NCBI GenBank assembly: GCA_040081715.1
Contig: JBEBFY010000016.1
Span: 1 to 64,000 of the forward strand
DNA length: 64,000 nt
Direction: 5' to 3'
Source: CANKJK01 sp040081715
Lineage (GTDB): Bacteria; Acidobacteriota; Vicinamibacteria; Vicinamibacterales; UBA2999
Part shown: piece after piece, positions 49,751 to 58,803 of the stretch
Numbering within the stretch: position 1 is the stretch's first letter
Layout: the number at the start of each line of letters is the position of its first letter
Translations under genes and position numbers: made by a program
Notes under the pieces: model-generated
What the model saw: the letters and a program-made list of their open reading frames with translations, nothing else
The model's database searches: none
What the model was told of the DNA's origin: nothing

Positions 49751-51325
49751 TCAGCCCGCGCAGCGGAACGGCCAGTCGCGGTTCCGCACGACCATGCGCC
49801 CCTCCGAGCCGGGGGGGCCGCACCGCAACAGCGAGTGCTGCCGCATCCGTGGGTCGCTCGTGACGGTATAGGGTGTCGTCGTCGCGAACGTGATGGGCGC
49901 GCCGGAGTCGGCCGCCTCGCCTTCCACGCGGGACCAGCCCGGGAAGACGTCGAGGTAGGACGGCGGATGCGCATCCAGATAGCGCTGGGGCGAGTCCAGC
50001 ATCTCCGGTGTGTTCAACCCCATCAGATCGACGACGAACGGCCGCCCGAAGTAGCGCGAGGCGCCTGCATCGACGACCCAGGCTGTTCGAGCGGCAGGTT
50101 CCTCCCCGAGCGCTCGCCCGAATGCGACCTGCACGTCGTCGATGTTCCGGGCATCGTTGGCGAGCCGTGCCGCGCGGGCGGGCACCCCGGCAGCTGCTAC
50201 CGTCAGTGCGACCACGACCGAGGCGACTGCGAGGCCGGTCGCGAGGCGGCGCCCGAGGGGTGCGAGCACAGCGTGGACCAGAATCGGCAGCGCGAAGAGG
50301 ATGAGCGCGGCGCCTGGCAGCGCGTAGCGCTGATGATAGAAGGCGTGTGGATCCACAGGGCGCACGAGCGCAAAGGACACCGCACAGAAGGCCGTCCCGG
50401 CCAACGCGAGGGCGGCGGCCATTCGGTGTGCCGGCCTGCTGCTCCGGCCGAGGAGGGCGGCGAAGGCCAACGCGACGGCAAGCCCGACGAGGATGGGGTG
50501 CAGGAGAAGCATTCCTCCGAGGAGCGTTCCGAACCCGCGCACCTGGCTCTCCACTTCGAACGGACTGTGGCTTGCCTTGGCATAGAACGTCGCCGGGAGC
50601 GGCACGCCGGACACCGCGACATTGCGCATCCCCATAACGGCGAGCGCTGCCACGGCGCCCAGCGCAGCGATGCCGCCGCGCGTGATGAGGGCGCGGCCCT
50701 CTCGAGAGGGTCCGACCAGGAGTGCAATCACCACGACAGCCACCACGGCTTCCGGCCGGGCGAGCAGCGCCAGGGCCCCAGCGCAGGCCACCGCCACGGT
50801 GCGACCCCTGGTGGCCGCAGCCACTCCGCCGGCGACCACAGTGACGGCCAGCGGCACCTCCATGCCACTCATGGACGAGGCGAGCAGATCTGGATGGATG
50901 GCGAGGAGCGCGCCCGCGCCACCAGCGAGCCAGACGGACACACCGCCGACACGTGACGCGGTCTTCGCCAACCACGCCGCGCCCACGAGGTGCATGGCGA
51001 AGCCGATGAGTTTGGTCCCCAGAACGACGGTCTCGACATCGGGTGCCACGGCATGGAGCGGCGTGAGCACCAGCGCCCAGAGTGGCGACGTCTCCCCCGT
51101 CGCCGGCACCCCGGCGTTGTAGGCCAGCATGCCGCTCCGGGCCAGCTCGCGTGCGTAGACTGCGTGAATCCAGGCGTCGTCGAGCGGGAAACCAAGGCGG
51201 CCAAGGAGATCCGGGGCCGCGCGCACGGCCAGAGCGAGACCCGCAAGGGCGGCGACGATGGGCGACAGCCAGGCGACGGCCGATCCCGCGGTGAGGGCGC
51301 GAACGCGGGAGGGGACAAGGCTCAT
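49751..51325 (-). CDS. GT-C-like membrane glycosyltransferase
   Basis: The 524-residue protein has about eleven hydrophobic helices and a soluble C-terminal domain. The first loop holds FPLDDAWIHAVYARELARSGML and GETSPLWALVL. The DD-acidic pair followed by a proline/tryptophan motif is the GT-C catalytic arrangement for lipid-phosphate-sugar donors. The C-terminal soluble part (DLMGLNTPEMLDSPQRYL, FPGWSRVEGEAADS) resembles arabinofuranosyltransferase-like proteins. It is the last gene of a leftward series. Its ATG overlaps the previous stop (51322-51325). The acceptor is unknown. Confidence 0.74.
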   Translation of the reverse strand: MSLVPSRVRALTAGSAVAWLSPIVAALAGLALAVRAAPDLLGRLGFPLDDAWIHAVYARELARSGMLAYNAGVPATGETSPLWALVLTPLHAVAPDVETVVLGTKLIGFAMHLVGAAWLAKTASRVGGVSVWLAGGAGALLAIHPDLLASSMSGMEVPLAVTVVAGGVAAATRGRTVAVACAGALALLARPEAVVAVVVIALLVGPSREGRALITRGGIAALGAVAALAVMGMRNVAVSGVPLPATFYAKASHSPFEVESQVRGFGTLLGGMLLLHPILVGLAVALAFAALLGRSSRPAHRMAAALALAGTAFCAVSFALVRPVDPHAFYHQRYALPGAALILFALPILVHAVLAPLGRRLATGLAVASVVVALTVAAAGVPARAARLANDARNIDDVQVAFGRALGEEPAARTAWVVDAGASRYFGRPFVVDLMGLNTPEMLDSPQRYLDAHPPSYLDVFPGWSRVEGEAADSGAPITFATTTPYTVTSDPRMRQHSLLRCGPPGSEGRMVVRNRDWPFRCAG

Positions 51326-52464
51326 CGAGTGTCCCGAAGGGTGCGCGCGTCACAGCGCCACAGACACGTGGCCATCCACTCGACTCGATACTCCGGCTCC
51401 TTGAAACCGAAGTGAGGCGCACCACCGAGGATCATGACGCTTCGCACGCAGACGGTGGTGTGCAGCAGCAGAAGCCCCCACGCCAAGCGCCGACGCGGCA
51501 GCAGGCACACGAGGAAGCCCGGCGAGACAATCGGATACCAGAACTCCGTCCAGGCCACCCGTTTCAGCGGTCCCCAGAAGAGCAGCAGCGGGAGCCCGGC
51601 CGTGAACGACTCCCGCCGCACGGCCATCAAGAATGTCGCGAGCGCCGCCACGATCAGAATGGCCCAGCTCACCCCGCTCATCCACTCGGCCATCCAGGTC
51701 GGGATCCACTCGAAGTACGACTGGTCGTACGGGTTCCAGAAGAACGGATTGAAGCGCCGGCCATTCCCCTCGAGCGCGAACAGGAGCAGCTTGGGCGCCA
51801 CGACGTAGAAGCCCGCGAACGGCAGGACGCCGATCGCGAACCCGGTTGCCGCGCGACGCAGATCGGTGCGACGGTTCCCGCTGTGCCGGAGAAGCTGCTC
51901 GAGCAGCCACGGCCCGAGAAAGAAGCCGAACAGCTTCACCTGTCCGGACAATGCGAGCAGGAGACCGGCACCGAACCAGTGTCGGCGTATCGTCGCGAGC
52001 GCGGTGAGGAGGATGAAGAGCGTCTGGAGGGCCTCGAACTGTCCCTCGTGCGAGGTGTAGAACATCGACACCGGGTTGGCGAAGAACACGAGAGCCGCCC
52101 AGGGCGAGAAGACGCGACGCAGGACCAGCGCACTCGCCACGTCACACGCGGTCAGCACCAGCTTCAGGGGTGCCAGCCCGAACTGGAGCCACGCGAACGC
52201 CGCGAAGAAGACGGCCGTGACGGGCGGGTAGAAGTACTTGAGATTGCCCCACACGTCGGTCCACGCCTCCGGACGGAAGTCGTCGCCCACATGCGTGTAG
52301 AAGCGCCACCCCTCCTGTGGCAGATGCGCGGTGAATCCGAGGTGCCGGAGAGCGTCGGCGGTGTGGGTCGGCACCTGCACGCACAGCGAGACGCGGTAGA
52401 GTCCCAGGACCAGGAAGAGTCCCCAGAACAGCCAATCCGACTGCCGTCGCCAGCGTTCGTTCAT
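51322..52464 (-). CDS. Multi-pass membrane protein, mannosyltransferase-like
   Basis: The 380-residue protein with about nine membrane helices starts at ATG 52464 (NERWRRQSDWLFWGLFLVLGLYRV). A large first loop follows (VQVPTHTADALRHLGFTAHLPQEGWRFY), then LVFFANPVSMFYTSHEGQFEALQTL and LLLALSGQVKLFGFFLGP. The phrase NP.....GQF..L.....L..L is the pattern of dolichyl-phosphate-mannose-type GT-C enzymes. The longer frame to 52713 overlaps the previous gene and is not used. The ATG overlaps the preceding stop by 4 nt, so the genes are co-translated. Confidence 0.66.
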   Translation of the reverse strand: MNERWRRQSDWLFWGLFLVLGLYRVSLCVQVPTHTADALRHLGFTAHLPQEGWRFYTHVGDDFRPEAWTDVWGNLKYFYPPVTAVFFAAFAWLQFGLAPLKLVLTACDVASALVLRRVFSPWAALVFFANPVSMFYTSHEGQFEALQTLFILLTALATIRRHWFGAGLLLALSGQVKLFGFFLGPWLLEQLLRHSGNRRTDLRRAATGFAIGVLPFAGFYVVAPKLLLFALEGNGRRFNPFFWNPYDQSYFEWIPTWMAEWMSGVSWAILIVAALATFLMAVRRESFTAGLPLLLFWGPLKRVAWTEFWYPIVSPGFLVCLLPRRRLAWGLLLLHTTVCVRSVMILGGAPHFGFKEPEYRVEWMATCLWRCDARTLRDTR

Positions 52465-52757
52465 GGCAGGAGATCCCAAAGCCCGTCCAGGACCGGATTC
52501 CCGCCGTGCTGCGCGAAGCAGCAGGGCGGGATGCGGGTGTAGACAAAGAGCCCCACGGCCACGAGCGCCGCTGCCACATCGAAGGCCGTCACGGCGTGGA
52601 ACAGCATCTTCCTGCGAAAGAAGGTCTCGCGGGCGAGAAGCGCGTGGAGGAACGACGCCGGCAGGAGGAAGAAGACGACGATCTCTGCGGCGCGCGTTGA
52701 GAGCACGAGCCACGAGACCGCAGACCGGAGCACACGCTCGGGAGACCGCGTGAGCAT
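52461..52757 (-). CDS. Small membrane protein in glycosyltransferase cluster
   Basis: The 98-residue protein has two likely membrane helices (VSWLVLSTRAAEIVVFFLLPASF and AFDVAAALVAVGLFVYTRI) and a short C-terminal segment (NPVLDGLWDLLP). No family is recognised. The ATG at 52757 is chosen because it follows the decayed gene and gives a hydrophobic start. Its stop overlaps the next gene's ATG. It may be a subunit or a helper of the neighbouring transferase, by position only. Confidence 0.55.
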   Translation of the reverse strand: MLTRSPERVLRSAVSWLVLSTRAAEIVVFFLLPASFLHALLARETFFRRKMLFHAVTAFDVAAALVAVGLFVYTRIPPCCFAQHGGNPVLDGLWDLLP

Positions 52758-52767
52758 CCGTCGCCTG

Positions 52768-53689
52768 CTACCGTGCGGCCCGCAGCAGCCCATCGTAATA
52801 ACCGATCTGGAATCGCACGATCGTGGCGAGCCGGCGACGGTCCCACAGCGGGTCCCTGGTGAGTGTCTTGATGACCTCGTAGTACTCGGCCAGGTGCGGA
52901 TTGTGGATCCGGCTGCGTCCCGTCGCGATGGTCTGCACGTAGCCAGTCGGCGGACGGCGGAAGTAGTGACCGACGCGCCACCCCAAGTGTCCGGCCTCCC
53001 CTCTCAACGATCCGCTTCCGGCGTAGAAGCTGCGCTCGTCGGCCACACCGCGATCGTCGATCGCCGCGTCCCAGCGCTCGCCGTAGGCTCGATCCACGAA
53101 CGGAGACGAAGAACGGGGCCGTCAGGAAGCGGCCGCCCACGCTCACCACCTAGGCCAGCGCGACGACGATCAGAGTGATCGGATCGTTCGCCAGCGAGAT
53201 GCGGAGGTAATACAGGCCCTGCCGGGCGAGTTCGGCCGACGGGATACCGCTCGTCAGCTTGGCCACCGCGCTGTTCGGCAGCAGGGAACCGTAATAGACG
53301 AGGGAAAAGCCCTCCCACGCGACAAGAGGCGCGAGCCCGGCCAGGAGGACATGAAGGAGAGGATTCTCCAGACCCGAGGTGGAGAAGTGGGTGAACGCCC
53401 GCAATGCGGTCAGGAGCGCAAGGCCCGCGCATGCTGTCAACGGAGTGGCCGCCACACCGAAGGCGAGCATCAGGCTCGCAGCGGCGGTGAAGCCGATGCC
53501 GGACGCGATCGCGACGAGTCCGCGACCCTGGACGACATTCTCAATTGTGCGAAAGGTGATGTAGAAATCGTCCGAGACCCAGGCCTTGTACAGCACGACC
53601 GCCCCGAGCCCGATCACCAGGAGAACAGGAATCAGCTTGCCGAGAAGGGATCGGGCACCTGCAGCGGACTGGGCGCGAACTGTAGTCAT
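52768..53689 (-). pseudogene. Decayed arabinofuranosyltransferase-like GT-C gene
   Basis: The minus strand begins with a good 5' part (KLIPVLLVIGLGAVVLYKAWVSDDFYITFRTIENVVQGRGLV) carrying the DD motif of GT-C enzymes, then skips the expected catalytic loop. It hits a TAG at 53152-53150, continues in the same frame as VVSVGGRFLTAPFFVSVRG, and shifts frame at about 53100 into VDRAYGERWDAAIDDRGVADERSFYAGSG and VRFQIGYYDGLL at the end. So there is one deletion, one nonsense codon and one frameshift. It is an ancestral member of the adjacent glycosyltransferase set. Confidence 0.72.
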
Positions 53690-53788
53690 GGGAGTCGGCG
53701 GGGTTCGAAGGCGTGCCTACGATCTCACAGCGGGTCCATGGAGGCAATGCACTGACCATTCGCTGCGCACTGATATCCTTCCGGCCTC

Positions 53789-55747
53789 ATGGCCAACCAG
53801 CACCCCGAGATCGATGACCTCCTCCGGGAGGAACGGCGTTTTGCGCCCTCCGCCGCGTTCACGGCTGCCGCGAACATCAACGACCCGCTGATTTACGAGA
53901 AGGCCGCGGCCGATCCCGAGGCGTTCTGGGCCGAGGTGGCGAAGGATCTGGACTGGTCCGAGCCCTGGACACAAGTGCTCGACTGGCAGCCGCCACACGC
54001 GAAGTGGTTCGTGGGCGGAACGCTCAACGCGAGCGTGAACTGCGTCGACCGGCACATCAAGGGTCCGCGCCGCAACAAGGCTGCCCTCATCTGGGAAGGG
54101 GAGCCCGGCGACCGGCGCACGCTGACCTACTTCGATCTCTATCGTCAGGTCTCGCAGTTCGCCAACGTGCTCAAAGGCCTGGGCGTGAAGCGCGGCGACC
54201 GCGTGGCGCTCTACCTGCCACTCATTCCCGAACTGGCGATCGCCATGCTGGCCTGCGCCCGCATCGGCGCGATTCACTCGGTGGTCTTCGGCGGCTTCAG
54301 TGCCGAGTCCCTGCGCGACCGCATCAACGACGCCCAGGCGACGCTGCTGGTGACCGCCGATGGGGGCTGGCGCCGCGGGTCCGTGGTGCCGCTCAAGCAG
54401 ATGGCCGATGAGGCGCTCGAAGGCACACCGTCGATCCGGAACGTGGTGATCGTCCAGCGCTTCCAGGGCTCACCGATCCAGGTGCACGTGAAGGAGGGCC
54501 GCGACCACTGGTACCACCGTCTGATGCTTGATGCGCCGAACACCTGCGAGCCCGAGCCGATGGATGCCGAGGACATGCTCTACATCCTCTACACGTCCGG
54601 CACAACGGGGAAGCCGAAGGGGATCGTGCACACGACCGGCGGCTACCTGACGCAGGTGGCCGCCACGACGAAGTGGGTGTTCGACCTCAAGGAGGACGAC
54701 GTCTACTGGTGCACGGCGGACATCGGCTGGGTCACCGGGCACAGCTATGTGGTGTACGGGCCGCTGGCCAACGGCGCCACGGTCGTGATGTACGAAGGCG
54801 CACCCGACTGGCCCGCCCGCGACCGCATGTGGGAGATCGTGGAGCGGTACGGTGTGACGATCTTCTACACGGCGCCGACGGCGATCCGATCGTTCATGCG
54901 CTGGGGCACCCAGTGGCCGGCGAAACGCGACCTTTCAAGCCTGCGGCTCCTGGGTTCCGTGGGTGAGCCGATCAACCCCGAGGCGTGGGTGTGGTACCAC
55001 CGGTTCATCGGCGGCGAACGCTGCCCGATCGTTGACACGTGGTGGCAGACGGAAACCGGCGGGATGATGATCGCGCCCCTTCCGGGCCTGACCGAGACGA
55101 AGCCCGGTTCGGCCACGCGTCCGCTGCCCGGCATCAGCGCCGAGATCAGGCGGGACGACGGCTCGAACATCCCGGTGGGTGGGGGATTGCTCGCGCTGAC
55201 GAAGCCCTGGCCGGGGATGCTGCGCGGCATCTACGGCGACATGGACCGCTACGTGCAAACCTACTGGAGCCGCTGGACGCCGGAGATCTACTTCACCGGC
55301 GACGGCGCCAAGCGCGACGCTGACGGCTTCTTCTGGGTGCTGGGCCGCGTGGACGACGTGCTGAACGTGGCCGGGCACCGGATCGGCACGATGGAAGTGG
55401 AGAGCGCCTTGGTGGACCACCCGCAGGTGGCGGAGGCCGCTGTCGTCGGCCGCGTGCACGAGATCAAGGGCCACGCGCTCTGCGCGTTCGTCACCGTGAA
55501 GGAAGGCACGCCGACGAACGATGTGCTCATCGCCGAGTTGAAGGACCACGTGGCGAAGAAGATTGGCGCCATCGCCAGGCCGGACGACATCATCTTCGCC
55601 GCGGACCTTCCCAAGACCCGGTCCGGCAAGATCATGCGGCGGCTGCTGCGGGACATTGCCGAAGGGAAGGCGCTCGGCGACACCACGACGCTGGCCGACC
55701 CCGCCGTGGTGGCCAGGCTGAAAGAACAGTATCAAGGTACGGAGTGA
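53789..55747 (+). CDS. acsA: Acetyl-CoA synthetase
   Basis: The 652-residue AMP-forming enzyme activates acetate to acetyl-CoA. Motifs in order: NCVDRHIKGPRRNKAALIWEGEPGD, the adenylate P-loop YTSGTTGKPKGIVHTTGGYL, DIGWVTGHSYVVYGPL, WWQTETGGMMIAPLPG, YFTGDGAKRDADGFFWVLGRVDDVLNVAGHRI and the lysine region LPKTRSGKIMRRLLRDIA, whose lysine is acetylated in known members (each listed in parts). The length is normal. It has no operon partner. The gene before it runs the other way, and the ABC ATPase begins about 50 bp later. Confidence 0.94.
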   Translation: MANQHPEIDDLLREERRFAPSAAFTAAANINDPLIYEKAAADPEAFWAEVAKDLDWSEPWTQVLDWQPPHAKWFVGGTLNASVNCVDRHIKGPRRNKAALIWEGEPGDRRTLTYFDLYRQVSQFANVLKGLGVKRGDRVALYLPLIPELAIAMLACARIGAIHSVVFGGFSAESLRDRINDAQATLLVTADGGWRRGSVVPLKQMADEALEGTPSIRNVVIVQRFQGSPIQVHVKEGRDHWYHRLMLDAPNTCEPEPMDAEDMLYILYTSGTTGKPKGIVHTTGGYLTQVAATTKWVFDLKEDDVYWCTADIGWVTGHSYVVYGPLANGATVVMYEGAPDWPARDRMWEIVERYGVTIFYTAPTAIRSFMRWGTQWPAKRDLSSLRLLGSVGEPINPEAWVWYHRFIGGERCPIVDTWWQTETGGMMIAPLPGLTETKPGSATRPLPGISAEIRRDDGSNIPVGGGLLALTKPWPGMLRGIYGDMDRYVQTYWSRWTPEIYFTGDGAKRDADGFFWVLGRVDDVLNVAGHRIGTMEVESALVDHPQVAEAAVVGRVHEIKGHALCAFVTVKEGTPTNDVLIAELKDHVAKKIGAIARPDDIIFAADLPKTRSGKIMRRLLRDIAEGKALGDTTTLADPAVVARLKEQYQGTE

Positions 55748-55797
55748 CACCGCGGGTTAGATGAAACCCTGACCCCTCTGATACCGTCCTACTCGCC

Positions 55798-56484
55798 ATG
55801 GCCCTGATTGAGACCCGCGACCTCTGGAAGACCTATCGCATGGGCGACGAAGAGATTCATGCCCTGCGCGGCGTATCCATCGAAATCGAGCGCGGGGAAT
55901 ACGCGGCCATCATGGGCCCGTCCGGTTCCGGCAAGTCCACGCTGATGAACCTGATCGGGTGCCTGGATACGGCGTCCAAGGGCAGCTACTTCCTGAACGG
56001 CAAAGAGGCCAGCACGATGAACGACAACGAGCTGGCCCGGATCCGGAACGAAGAGATCGGCTTCGTGTTCCAGACCTTCAACCTGCTGCCGCGAGCCACG
56101 GCCCTTCACAACGTGGAGCTGCCGCTGGTGTATGCCGGCGTGCCGGCGAAGGAACGGGACGCGCGTGCCCGGCAGGCGTTGGAGCGGGTGGAGCTGGGGT
56201 CGCGCATGCACCACCGGCCCAACGAAATGTCCGGCGGACAGCGTCAGCGCGTGGCCATCGCCCGGGCGCTGGTCAACAACCCGTCGATCCTGCTGGCCGA
56301 TGAGCCCACGGGAAACCTGGACACCAAGACCGGCATCGAGATCATGGCCCTGTTCGAGAGCCTGCACGATGCCGGCAACACCATCGTGCTGGTGACGCAC
56401 GAAGCCGACGTGGCCGCGCACGCCAAGCGCGCCATCCACATCCGCGACGGGCAGGTGGAGAAGGACATCAGGCAGGCCGCCTGA
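55798..56484 (+). CDS. ABC transporter ATP-binding protein, MacB/LolD type
   Basis: This 228-residue ATPase has Walker A GPSGSGKSTL, Q-loop VFQTFNLLPRATALHNVELPLVYAGV, signature MSGGQRQRVAIARAL, Walker B ILLADEPTGNLD and the switch histidine VLVTHEADVA. The FNLLPRATA and LVYAGVPAKER segments place it with MacB/LolD/FtsE-like exporters. No permease gene is adjacent. The next gene runs the opposite way, so the partner is elsewhere. It may work with a MacB permease or an RND-type adaptor. Confidence 0.88.
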   Translation: MALIETRDLWKTYRMGDEEIHALRGVSIEIERGEYAAIMGPSGSGKSTLMNLIGCLDTASKGSYFLNGKEASTMNDNELARIRNEEIGFVFQTFNLLPRATALHNVELPLVYAGVPAKERDARARQALERVELGSRMHHRPNEMSGGQRQRVAIARALVNNPSILLADEPTGNLDTKTGIEIMALFESLHDAGNTIVLVTHEADVAAHAKRAIHIRDGQVEKDIRQAA

Positions 56485-56511
56485 CGTCACGCAGTTCTAC
56501 TGTTTCCGGTT

Positions 56512-57048
56512 CTACTTCTTCCGGTTCTTCACGTAGTTGAGCGCGTAGTCCTTCACGCGCTGGTTGGCCAGCCCGAGGTCGACCGCTTCCTTCAGCGCCT
56601 TCTCCTCGTCCCAGCCGTCCACCACGACGCGCTTGATGTACCACATCGCCGCCGCGCGGCCACCGCCCGCGCAGTGGATGAAGGCCGGCTGGTTGCCCGG
56701 CTTGACGATCTCCTTCAGGAATTCGTCCGCTACGGCCGGGTCGCCCTTCCCGAGGTCGAACGGCAGGTTCACGAACTTCATGCCCGCAGCAGTGGCCGAG
56801 GCCGCCTCGGCCGCGACGTCGTTGCCCTGCTCGGTCGGCATCCGGAGGTTGAAGACGGCGGCGAAGCCCATCCGCTTCAGCTCCTTGAGCGCCTCCGGCG
56901 CGGTGGAGCCGCCGCACGCGACCGTGGTTTCGAGCCGCGCGAAGTTGACGACGCCGTCGACCTTCTCCTTGCTGACGTTCTGCGCGAAGGCGCCGCCGGC
57001 GCCCAGTGTTGCCGCGACAAACGCCGCGGCTGCGATCTGCCACTTCAT
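56512..57048 (-). CDS. Secreted dual-specificity phosphatase-like protein
   Basis: The 178-residue protein has a signal peptide (KWQIAAAAFVAATLGAGGAFAQ) and a fold like the phosphatase domain fused to NAD kinases and found in beta-lactamase-hydrolase-like proteins. The key loop is IHCAGGGRAAAMWYI. The cysteine-to-arginine distance is four rather than the usual five of CX5R phosphatases, matching the HCASGNR variant of that subgroup. The preceding FVNLPFDLGKGDPAVADEFL segment supports the fold. GGAGG lies 7 nt upstream of ATG 57048. Being exported, it is unlikely to act on cytosolic phosphoproteins. Confidence 0.75.
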   Translation of the reverse strand: MKWQIAAAAFVAATLGAGGAFAQNVSKEKVDGVVNFARLETTVACGGSTAPEALKELKRMGFAAVFNLRMPTEQGNDVAAEAASATAAGMKFVNLPFDLGKGDPAVADEFLKEIVKPGNQPAFIHCAGGGRAAAMWYIKRVVVDGWDEEKALKEAVDLGLANQRVKDYALNYVKNRKK

Positions 57049-57111
57049 GAGTGAGCCTCCAGGATCGACATCATAGCGCCCAACTACCGTCACCGCTCGG
57101 TCAGGCCGCTG

Positions 57112-57975
57112 CTAGGTGCGGGCCCAGTGGTCCTGGGCGACCTCACACAAGGGCGACGGCGGGGTGTCGTCCTCAAGGCGCGGCGGCGGCGGAAGGCGGA
57201 CGTCGGGGTCCAGTGAGGGAATCGACGCGAGGAGCGCTTCCGTGTACGGGTGCCGCGGGTGGCTGAAGATATCCGCTGCGGACGCCAGCTCCACGATCTG
57301 CCCTCGTCGCATCACGGCCACGCGGTCGCAGAAATCCGCCACCAGGCGGAGGTCGTGTGAGATGAACAGGTAAGTCAGCTTCAGCCGGCTCCGCAGTTCC
57401 CGCAGGAGCGCCACGATCTGAGCCTGGATGGAGACGTCCAGCGCCGACACCGCCTCGTCGAGTATCACGAGCGCCGGTTCGAGGGCGAGCGCGCGGGCGA
57501 TGCCGATGCGCTGGCGCTGCCCGCCGCTGAACTCGTGCGGAAACCGGCGCCGATGCTCGGGGTCGAGGCCGACCAGCGAGAACAGTTCGTCCACCCGTGC
57601 CTCACGGTCAGCCGCGGTGCCGATGTCGTGAATCTCGAGCGGCTCCCGCACGATGGCATCCACGCGCATCCGCGGGTTCAGTGACGAATACGGATCCTGA
57701 AACACGATCTGCATGTCGCGCCGTGCGCGGCGAAGCCGGGCCGCAGAGAAGGCCGTCACATCCTCGCCCTTGAACCGGACTGTGCCCGAGGTGGGCTCGA
57801 TGAGCCGGAGGATGCAGCGGCCGGTGGTGCTCTTGCCGCACCCGGATTCGCCGACCAGCCCGAAGACCTCGCCCTCGTCGATGTGGAACGACACGTCGTC
57901 CACGGCCTTGAGCGGCTCGTGGCCGCGGCGAGCGAACTGCTTGTTCAGGTGGTCAACCTGCAGGAGCGGCGTCAT
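57112..57975 (-). CDS. Oligopeptide ABC transporter ATPase, OppF/DppF type
   Basis: The 287-residue ATPase has Walker A LVGESGCGKSTTGRCIL, Q-loop IVFQDPYSSLNPRMRV, signature FSGGQRQRIGIARALALEPALVILDEAVSALD and a dimer switch region YLFISHDLRLVADF. The C-terminus carries the oligopeptide transporter extension (YTEALLASIPSLDPDVRLP). Peptide import uses two such ATPases with two permeases and a binding protein. Only the ATPase pair is present here. The ATG at 57975 (TPLLQVDHLNKQF) overlaps the OppD stop by 4 nt. A longer frame to 58269 is only a reading of the upstream gene. Confidence 0.86.
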   Translation of the reverse strand: MTPLLQVDHLNKQFARRGHEPLKAVDDVSFHIDEGEVFGLVGESGCGKSTTGRCILRLIEPTSGTVRFKGEDVTAFSAARLRRARRDMQIVFQDPYSSLNPRMRVDAIVREPLEIHDIGTAADREARVDELFSLVGLDPEHRRRFPHEFSGGQRQRIGIARALALEPALVILDEAVSALDVSIQAQIVALLRELRSRLKLTYLFISHDLRLVADFCDRVAVMRRGQIVELASAADIFSHPRHPYTEALLASIPSLDPDVRLPPPPRLEDDTPPSPLCEVAQDHWART

Positions 57976-58799
57976 GCGCGCACTGCCCTCGGAACAGCCC
58001 TTGGGACGGCCGCGAGGAGCGACTTCGTGTACGCCGCCTGCGGGTCGCGCAGCACCTGCCGCACGTCGCCCGATTCCACGATGCGGCCGTGCTGCATCAC
58101 GGCCACGTGGTCGGCCATCTGGGCCACGACGCCGAAGTCGTGGGTGATGAGCAGAAGCGACAGGTTGAGGCGGTCGCGCAGATCCCGGAGCAGCGCCAGC
58201 ACCTCTGCCTGAACGGTCACGTCCAGCGCCGTTGTGGGTTCGTCGGCAATGACGAGTGGCGGATGGCACGCCAGTGCCATCGCGATCACCACGCGCTGGC
58301 GCAGCCCTCCGGAAAGCTGATGCGGATAGTCCCGCGCGCGGAGCGTGGCCTGCGGCACGCGGACGGCTTCGAGTAGCTCGACCGCCCGGTCCATGGCCGC
58401 GGACCCGGTGGCCTGCCCGTGGATCCGCAGGACCTCGGCCACCTGCTCACCGACGCGCATCACAGGGTCGAGCGCCGTCATCGGCTCCTGAAAGACGAGT
58501 GAGATGCCTGCGCCGCGGATCCCGCGCATGGCCGATTCGCTGAGGGTGGAGAGGTCCAGGCCGTCGAAGCGGATCGACCCCGCTGTCATGCGTGCCCCGC
58601 CGGGAAGGAGCCGGAGAATCGCGAGGGCCGTCAGGGACTTGCCGCTGCCGGACTCACCGACGAGGCTGAGGGTGCGCCCGCGTTCGAGCGAGAACGAGAT
58701 GCCGTCCAGGGCGGGCCGAGCTGCGCCGTCGAAGGCGACGGTGAGGCCCGACACCTCCAGCAGCGGCGCAGCGGTCCTTGGGCTGACGCCCGCGCTCAT
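57972..58799 (-). CDS. Oligopeptide ABC transporter ATPase, OppD/DppD type
   Basis: The 275-residue ATPase has Walker A LVGESGSGKSLTALAILRLL, Q-loop LVFQEPMTALDPVMRVGEQVAEVLRIHG, signature LSGGLRQRVVIAMALACHPPLVIADEPTTALD (in parts), and switch region LLLITHDFGVVAQMADHVAVM. The ALDVTVQAEVLALLRDL and YTKSLLAAVP segments are typical of the OppD group. The start at ATG 58799 gives a normal N-terminus. It sits 4 nt after the methylmalonyl-CoA mutase stop and overlaps OppF, so all three may be one transcript. The permease genes are missing from the window. Confidence 0.86.
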   Translation of the reverse strand: MSAGVSPRTAAPLLEVSGLTVAFDGAARPALDGISFSLERGRTLSLVGESGSGKSLTALAILRLLPGGARMTAGSIRFDGLDLSTLSESAMRGIRGAGISLVFQEPMTALDPVMRVGEQVAEVLRIHGQATGSAAMDRAVELLEAVRVPQATLRARDYPHQLSGGLRQRVVIAMALACHPPLVIADEPTTALDVTVQAEVLALLRDLRDRLNLSLLLITHDFGVVAQMADHVAVMQHGRIVESGDVRQVLRDPQAAYTKSLLAAVPRAVPRAVRA

Positions 58800-58803
58800 G
58801 AAC

